Shown: piece by piece, positions 60,337 through 64,000 of the stretch | Layout of the letters: each line of letters starts with the position of its first letter | How positions within the stretch are numbered: position 1 is the first letter of the stretch | Source: Flavobacterium panici | Lineage (GTDB): Bacteria > Bacteroidota > Bacteroidia > Flavobacteriales > Flavobacteriaceae | DNA length: 64,000 nt | Reading direction: 5' to 3' | Assembly (NCBI RefSeq): GCF_903819335.1 | Contig: NZ_CAIJDE010000043.1 | Location: forward strand, 186,001 to 250,000 | Notes under the pieces: model-generated | Database searches by the model: none | What the model saw: only the letters and a program-made list of their open reading frames with translations | What the model was told of the DNA's origin: nothing | Position numbers and translations under genes: made by a program

Positions 60337-62628
60337 ATGAAACCTATAATTCTCTTTTTATTTTTAATAATTGCCACACATTCCATACAATCGCAGACTA
60401 ATAAAAAAAACACAGACAGTATTGTTCAGGATTCTGTTAAAATGGCCAGAACCGAATTACAAACCGTTGAAATCGTGGGGCGTTCGACAAAAAAATACAC
60501 CAGCGATTATTCATTTGCCGCCACAAAAACAGCCGCTTTAAACAAAGATATTCCGCAGTCTATCTCAACCATAACCAAAGAACTTATTACAGATAAAGGT
60601 GCTTTTTATCTAGCCGATGCCGTAAAAATGGCAAGTGGTGTGATTCCGGCAAGTTATTACAATCAATACACGATTCGAGGTATCAGCCAAAATGAAGAAG
60701 GTCAGATTATCAACGGAATGCGAACACGTCAATATTATTTTTTACAGCCTTTAACGAGTAATATTGAGCGAGTTGAAGTGATTAAAGGCCCGTCGAGTGC
60801 GACATTTTCATCTGTAGATCCGGGCGGAAGTATCAATATGGTAACCAAAAAACCTTTAGCAATTGACCGAAAAGAAATCAGTATGAGCGTGGGCAGTTTC
60901 AGCACTTTACGCGAAACGCTTGATTTTACAGGCCCTCTAAACGAATCAAAAACACTTTTGTATCGTGTAAACGGTGCGTATCAGCAGGCAAAATCATTTC
61001 GTGATTTAGTGAATAATAAATCGTTTTTGATTTCACCTTCCTTCAGTTATATCCCAAATGAAAAAACTGCCATTAATACGGAGTTGATTTTGAGCGATAT
61101 GAACGGGAATCTTGACAGAGGCCAGCCTATTTTTGGTGCCGTTGCCGGAAAAACAAGTTTAAATAAAACTCCAATCAGCTTAAATCTGGGAGCTCCGAGT
61201 GATTTTTTTAAGTCGAAAGAAATGATTTTGATGACCAATTTTGCCCATAAATTCAGTTCAAAAATTGGTTTTAATGCATCATACATGAAACAAACCTGGA
61301 CAGAAGATCTTCAGGAACACAGAACTACAAATGCATTTGCCGTCGATATAAACAATCAGCCTGTAACAAGTCTGGCAATGATGCAGTTTGTGCAGCGTCA
61401 GCAAAATTGGGATATCGACAATTTGAATGCTTTTTTAAACTTCGATTTCAAAACCGGAAAACTTAAACATAAATTACTAACGGGTTACGATTTAAGCAGT
61501 TGGAACAAAAATAAAGGCGGCGGGCAAAACGCAGCCAGAGGTTATTTATTAAAAGATGGTACGGTTACGAGTTCTTTTGTTTTAGCGAATGCCTCAAATT
61601 ATCAAACTATTACAGTTGACGGCGTTGTATTGCCAAAACCAAATGTCGAATATTTCAACCTGAACAATCCCATTTATAAAATTACAAGCCCCGAAGATTA
61701 TACGCTGAATGTTCGAACTGCACTTCCATCGGCATTAACGACTACAAATGCGGTATATATTCAGGATCAGATTCAATGGGAAAAATTTACTTTTTTATTG
61801 GGTTTGCGAAACGAATGGTTTGAAGATATTACGAACTACGAAACCAATAACGAACTGAAAGTAAAAAAATCGGCTTTGCTGCCAAGAGTTGGAATTACTT
61901 ATGCCGTAAATAATGCGATAAATGTCTACACAACTTATCTCGAAGGCTATCAGCCGCAATCGAATACGGTTACTTTAATGCCGCAAACGGGTTCATTACC
62001 AGCGGGAAGTTTGTTCGATCCGCTTAAAAGTGATTTGAAAGAAGTGGGAATAAAAACAACTTTTTTAGATAACTCAATGAGTTTTAACGCGGCCATTTAT
62101 GAAATCAGACAGCGCAATATTTTAATGAATGCAAATGATCCTGCAAATCCTGATTTATTGGTTACAAGAGGTGCAGAACGAAGCCGTGGTTTTGAATGCG
62201 ATTTAGCAGGTTATATTACGCCCGACTGGCAGATAAATGCTTCCTACAGCTATATCGATGCCGAAATTATCAAGGACAATAATCCGGCTTTAATTGGTGC
62301 CAGAAAACAAAACACACCAAAAAACAGCGCGAATTTATGGACACGCTACAACTTTGCTTCTGATTCTGCTTTGCAGGACTTAGGAATTGGAATTGGAATG
62401 CAGTATCAAAGCTCAAAAGTGCCTTGGTTTACAAGAGATTTTACACTTCCTGATTTTACGATTTTTGACGCTGCTTTATTTTACAAACCAAGCAAAAGTA
62501 ATGTGCAGATTGCTGTAAATGCCGGCAATTTATTAAACAAAACGTATTGGCTTGGCGCGCAGAATTATTTGCGTTTGTTTCCCGGAAGTCCACGAAACGT
62601 AAGCCTTACCGTAACTTATAAATTTTAA
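60337..62628 (+). CDS. TonB-dependent siderophore-type receptor
   Basis: A 763-residue outer-membrane receptor with signal peptide (about 1-19, HSIQSQ) and no CarboxypepD domain. The plug (TELQTVEIVGRSTKKYTSDYSF, KDIPQSISTITKEL, VEVIKGPSSATFSSVDPGGSINMVTKKP) is of the FhuA/ferrichrome-iron receptor type; the barrel ends in Phe (LTVTYKF). It sits between an ABC ATPase and an ABC-2/DUF3526-like permease, an unusual order. Likely substrate is a metal complex. Confidence 0.93.
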   Translation: MKPIILFLFLIIATHSIQSQTNKKNTDSIVQDSVKMARTELQTVEIVGRSTKKYTSDYSFAATKTAALNKDIPQSISTITKELITDKGAFYLADAVKMASGVIPASYYNQYTIRGISQNEEGQIINGMRTRQYYFLQPLTSNIERVEVIKGPSSATFSSVDPGGSINMVTKKPLAIDRKEISMSVGSFSTLRETLDFTGPLNESKTLLYRVNGAYQQAKSFRDLVNNKSFLISPSFSYIPNEKTAINTELILSDMNGNLDRGQPIFGAVAGKTSLNKTPISLNLGAPSDFFKSKEMILMTNFAHKFSSKIGFNASYMKQTWTEDLQEHRTTNAFAVDINNQPVTSLAMMQFVQRQQNWDIDNLNAFLNFDFKTGKLKHKLLTGYDLSSWNKNKGGGQNAARGYLLKDGTVTSSFVLANASNYQTITVDGVVLPKPNVEYFNLNNPIYKITSPEDYTLNVRTALPSALTTTNAVYIQDQIQWEKFTFLLGLRNEWFEDITNYETNNELKVKKSALLPRVGITYAVNNAINVYTTYLEGYQPQSNTVTLMPQTGSLPAGSLFDPLKSDLKEVGIKTTFLDNSMSFNAAIYEIRQRNILMNANDPANPDLLVTRGAERSRGFECDLAGYITPDWQINASYSYIDAEIIKDNNPALIGARKQNTPKNSANLWTRYNFASDSALQDLGIGIGMQYQSSKVPWFTRDFTLPDFTIFDAALFYKPSKSNVQIAVNAGNLLNKTYWLGAQNYLRLFPGSPRNVSLTVTYKF

Positions 62629-62647
62629 TTCGTTGAGTTGAAAAATA

Positions 62648-62789
62648 TTTAAACACATAGAAACATAGATTTTTTTACTAAAGAAGATAATTGAAAGAAA
62701 CTAGTTTCTAACACAATAGCTATGTGAATTTATGCAAGTGAAACGCCTTTTTTTAAATCACCTAAAAACTATGTTTCTATGTGTTTAAA
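62648..62789 (+). repeat. Intergenic repeat family, copy D (short)
   Basis: About 142 bp from TTTAAACACATAGAAACATAG to CTATGTTTCTATGTGTTTAAA; the terminal arms are near-perfect inverted repeats. The central palindrome of copies B and C is lost, while CAAGTGAAACGCC is kept. It lies between the TonB receptor and the permease. Confidence 0.85.
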
Positions 62790-62822
62790 CAAATTATACT
62801 CAACAGATAAATCTTAATTAAT

Positions 62823-64000
62823 ATGAAATTATTACATAAAGAAATCCTCATAGCCAGACATTTTAAAAATGCTGTTTTTAAAAATTCGGCGATTTATATT
62901 ATTACACTTTTTATTGGTGCGCTGCTTTTATTTGCAGCTTTTTCGGGTTGGGATAATTACAAAAGCCAAAACGAAACCAGCGAAAAATATCAGCATGAAT
63001 CACGCGAAGACTGGCTAAAAAATCCGGATAAAAACCCGCATAGAATGGCACACTACGGGAATTTTGCTTTTAGAAAAAGCACGTCTTTAAGCGTTTTTGA
63101 ATTCGGGATGGAACCGTTTTTTGGAAATGCTATTTTCCTCGAAGCGCACAAACAAAATACCGCCAATTTCTCTGAAGCTGGATTCTCTAACAGTATGCTT
63201 CGTTTTGGCGAAATCAGTATTGCGATGGTTTTGCAGGTTTTACTGCCTTTACTGATCTTTTTTGTTGGCTTTAATTCAGTCGCTTACGAAAGGGAAAACG
63301 GAACTTTAAAAATTCTTTTAAGTCAGGGAATTAATTGGAAACAGTTTTTGTTTGGTAAAATCCTTGGAATTGCAAGCGTTGTTATGCTGCTTTTTGTTCC
63401 AACCATTATTGTATTGGTTTTGATTTGGTTACTGCTTCAAAGCTTTAGCATTTCGGCAGATGAAACGATAAAAATGCTATTGTTTGTTGGGTTTCATTTT
63501 ATTTATCTGATGTTCTTTTGTGTCGTTGCCGTTTTGGTTTCGGCGTCAAGCAAAACTTCAAAAAAAGCGTTGGTTTCTTTAATTGGAATCTGGCTTATTT
63601 TGACCATTATTCTGCCAAGAACAACACAGGCAATTGGAGCGTATTTATATGAAGCACCTTCGAAAATCCGTTTTAACAGCGATATTGAAAAAGACATCCT
63701 GAAACAAGGTGACAGTCATAATCCGAATGATGTGCATTATAAAGCCATAAAAGATTCTTTGTTACGTGTTTACAAAGTCGATTCGGTACAAAAACTTCCT
63801 TTTAATTATTCCGGATTTATTATGACCGAAGGCGAAAGAATCAGTTCAAATATTTATAATAAACATTTAGAAGATCTTCTAAAAATTTACGAAAAACAAA
63901 ATAGTTTTTCTAAAGCTGTTTCATTCGTAAATCCATACATCGCCATGAAAAACTTATCGATGGGATTATCCAATACAGATTATGATTCGTACATCGATTT
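62823..64000 (+). CDS. ABC-2-type permease with DUF3526-like architecture (partial)
   Basis: A frame open from the ATG at 62823 to the window end (392 codons and continuing). The N-terminus is MKLLHKEILIARHFKNAVF, followed by a membrane span (about 22-42), an external loop with GNFAFRKSTSLSVFEFGMEPFFGN, and several spans (about 135-160, 175-205, 220-245, 255-275), including VAYERENGTLKILLSQGINWKQFLFGKILG, the family hallmark. It should form the channel for the ATPase at 59611. The missing end is outside the window. Confidence 0.85.
   Translation, partial: MKLLHKEILIARHFKNAVFKNSAIYIITLFIGALLLFAAFSGWDNYKSQNETSEKYQHESREDWLKNPDKNPHRMAHYGNFAFRKSTSLSVFEFGMEPFFGNAIFLEAHKQNTANFSEAGFSNSMLRFGEISIAMVLQVLLPLLIFFVGFNSVAYERENGTLKILLSQGINWKQFLFGKILGIASVVMLLFVPTIIVLVLIWLLLQSFSISADETIKMLLFVGFHFIYLMFFCVVAVLVSASSKTSKKALVSLIGIWLILTIILPRTTQAIGAYLYEAPSKIRFNSDIEKDILKQGDSHNPNDVHYKAIKDSLLRVYKVDSVQKLPFNYSGFIMTEGERISSNIYNKHLEDLLKIYEKQNSFSKAVSFVNPYIAMKNLSMGLSNTDYDSYID

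Noticed and set aside
1..64000. tRNA, rRNA or integrase genes suggesting an island
   Set aside because: I saw none on either strand by eye, but no covariance search was run, so this is an absence by inspection only.

Overview
The window looks like chromosomal DNA of a Bacteroidota, most likely a Flavobacterium-type soil or water bacterium. The DNA is AT-rich. Many exported proteins carry short lipoprotein or SusC/FhuA-like signal peptides. Two large secreted proteins end in type IX secretion (T9SS) sorting domains. SusC/CarboxypepD-type and FhuA-type TonB receptors are present. Many genes are preceded by the Bacteroidota sigma-A -7 box TAnnTTTG, in three places with TTTG 18-20 nt further upstream. 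I saw no prophage, integrase, transposase, CRISPR array, rRNA or tRNA; it reads as a regulator-rich, metabolic part of a chromosome with unusually many intergenic repeats.

Layout. 0.1-4.7 kb: minus-strand exported hydrolases, then a Crp/Fnr regulator ahead of a DJ-1/PfpI protein and an ABM monooxygenase. 4.9-6.9 kb: an acidic protein, then a two-gene unit of a degenerate Hint-like protein and a phytanoyl-CoA dioxygenase-like enzyme. 6.9-9.8 kb: bphO-bphP, a heme oxygenase and bacteriophytochrome light sensor. 9.9-16.5 kb: oxidoreductases with an AraC regulator, small secreted proteins, a methyltransferase, and a TetR/thioesterase unit with two identical operators. 16.9-20.2 kb: two surface proteins, followed by a palindrome array. 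20.7-24.7 kb: DUF1254 lipoprotein plus arylsulfatase. 24.8-31 kb: large-subunit catalase, then a bacterial end-joining set (LigD and Ku, convergent and overlapping). 31-35 kb: PQQ sugar dehydrogenase and a TonB receptor. 35-43 kb: oxidoreductase, acetyltransferase, AraC/lipase, DoxX and an unrecognised TPR membrane protein, interrupted by copies of a ~200-bp repeat. 43-51 kb: TSUP/DUF1634 transporter pair, a frameshifted LLM oxidoreductase, a siderophore receptor, a thiolase, and divergent azoR/hxlR. 51-58 kb: a giant sugar dehydrogenase fusion, a MarR/S41 peptidase operon and a second sulfatase. 58.4-64 kb: DUF1810, then a probable metal-uptake or efflux locus (His/Cys-rich membrane protein, ABC ATPase, TonB receptor, DUF3526-like permease) that runs off the window.

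How it fits together. Several units look like responses to electrophile, quinone or oxidative stress (DJ-1, ABM, azoreductase, quinone-reductase-like, SDR, catalase, NHEJ), each with its own local regulator and a visible operator. Others scavenge nutrients (sulfatases, sugar dehydrogenases, lipase, TonB receptors).

Most unusual content: (1) the Hint-like/dioxygenase pair whose Hint domain lacks its catalytic residues; (2) a terminally inverted ~200-bp repeat family present four times, whose central palindrome also occurs alone inside a tandem-repeat structure; (3) two clusters of REP-like palindromes with a shared CTACCGA(C/T) flank; (4) a duplicated 3' tail of the azoreductase gene; (5) a metallo-beta-lactamase-fold protein with three metal ligands substituted; (6) several very clear operator pairs. 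All functional statements come from reading motifs by eye; no database search was possible.
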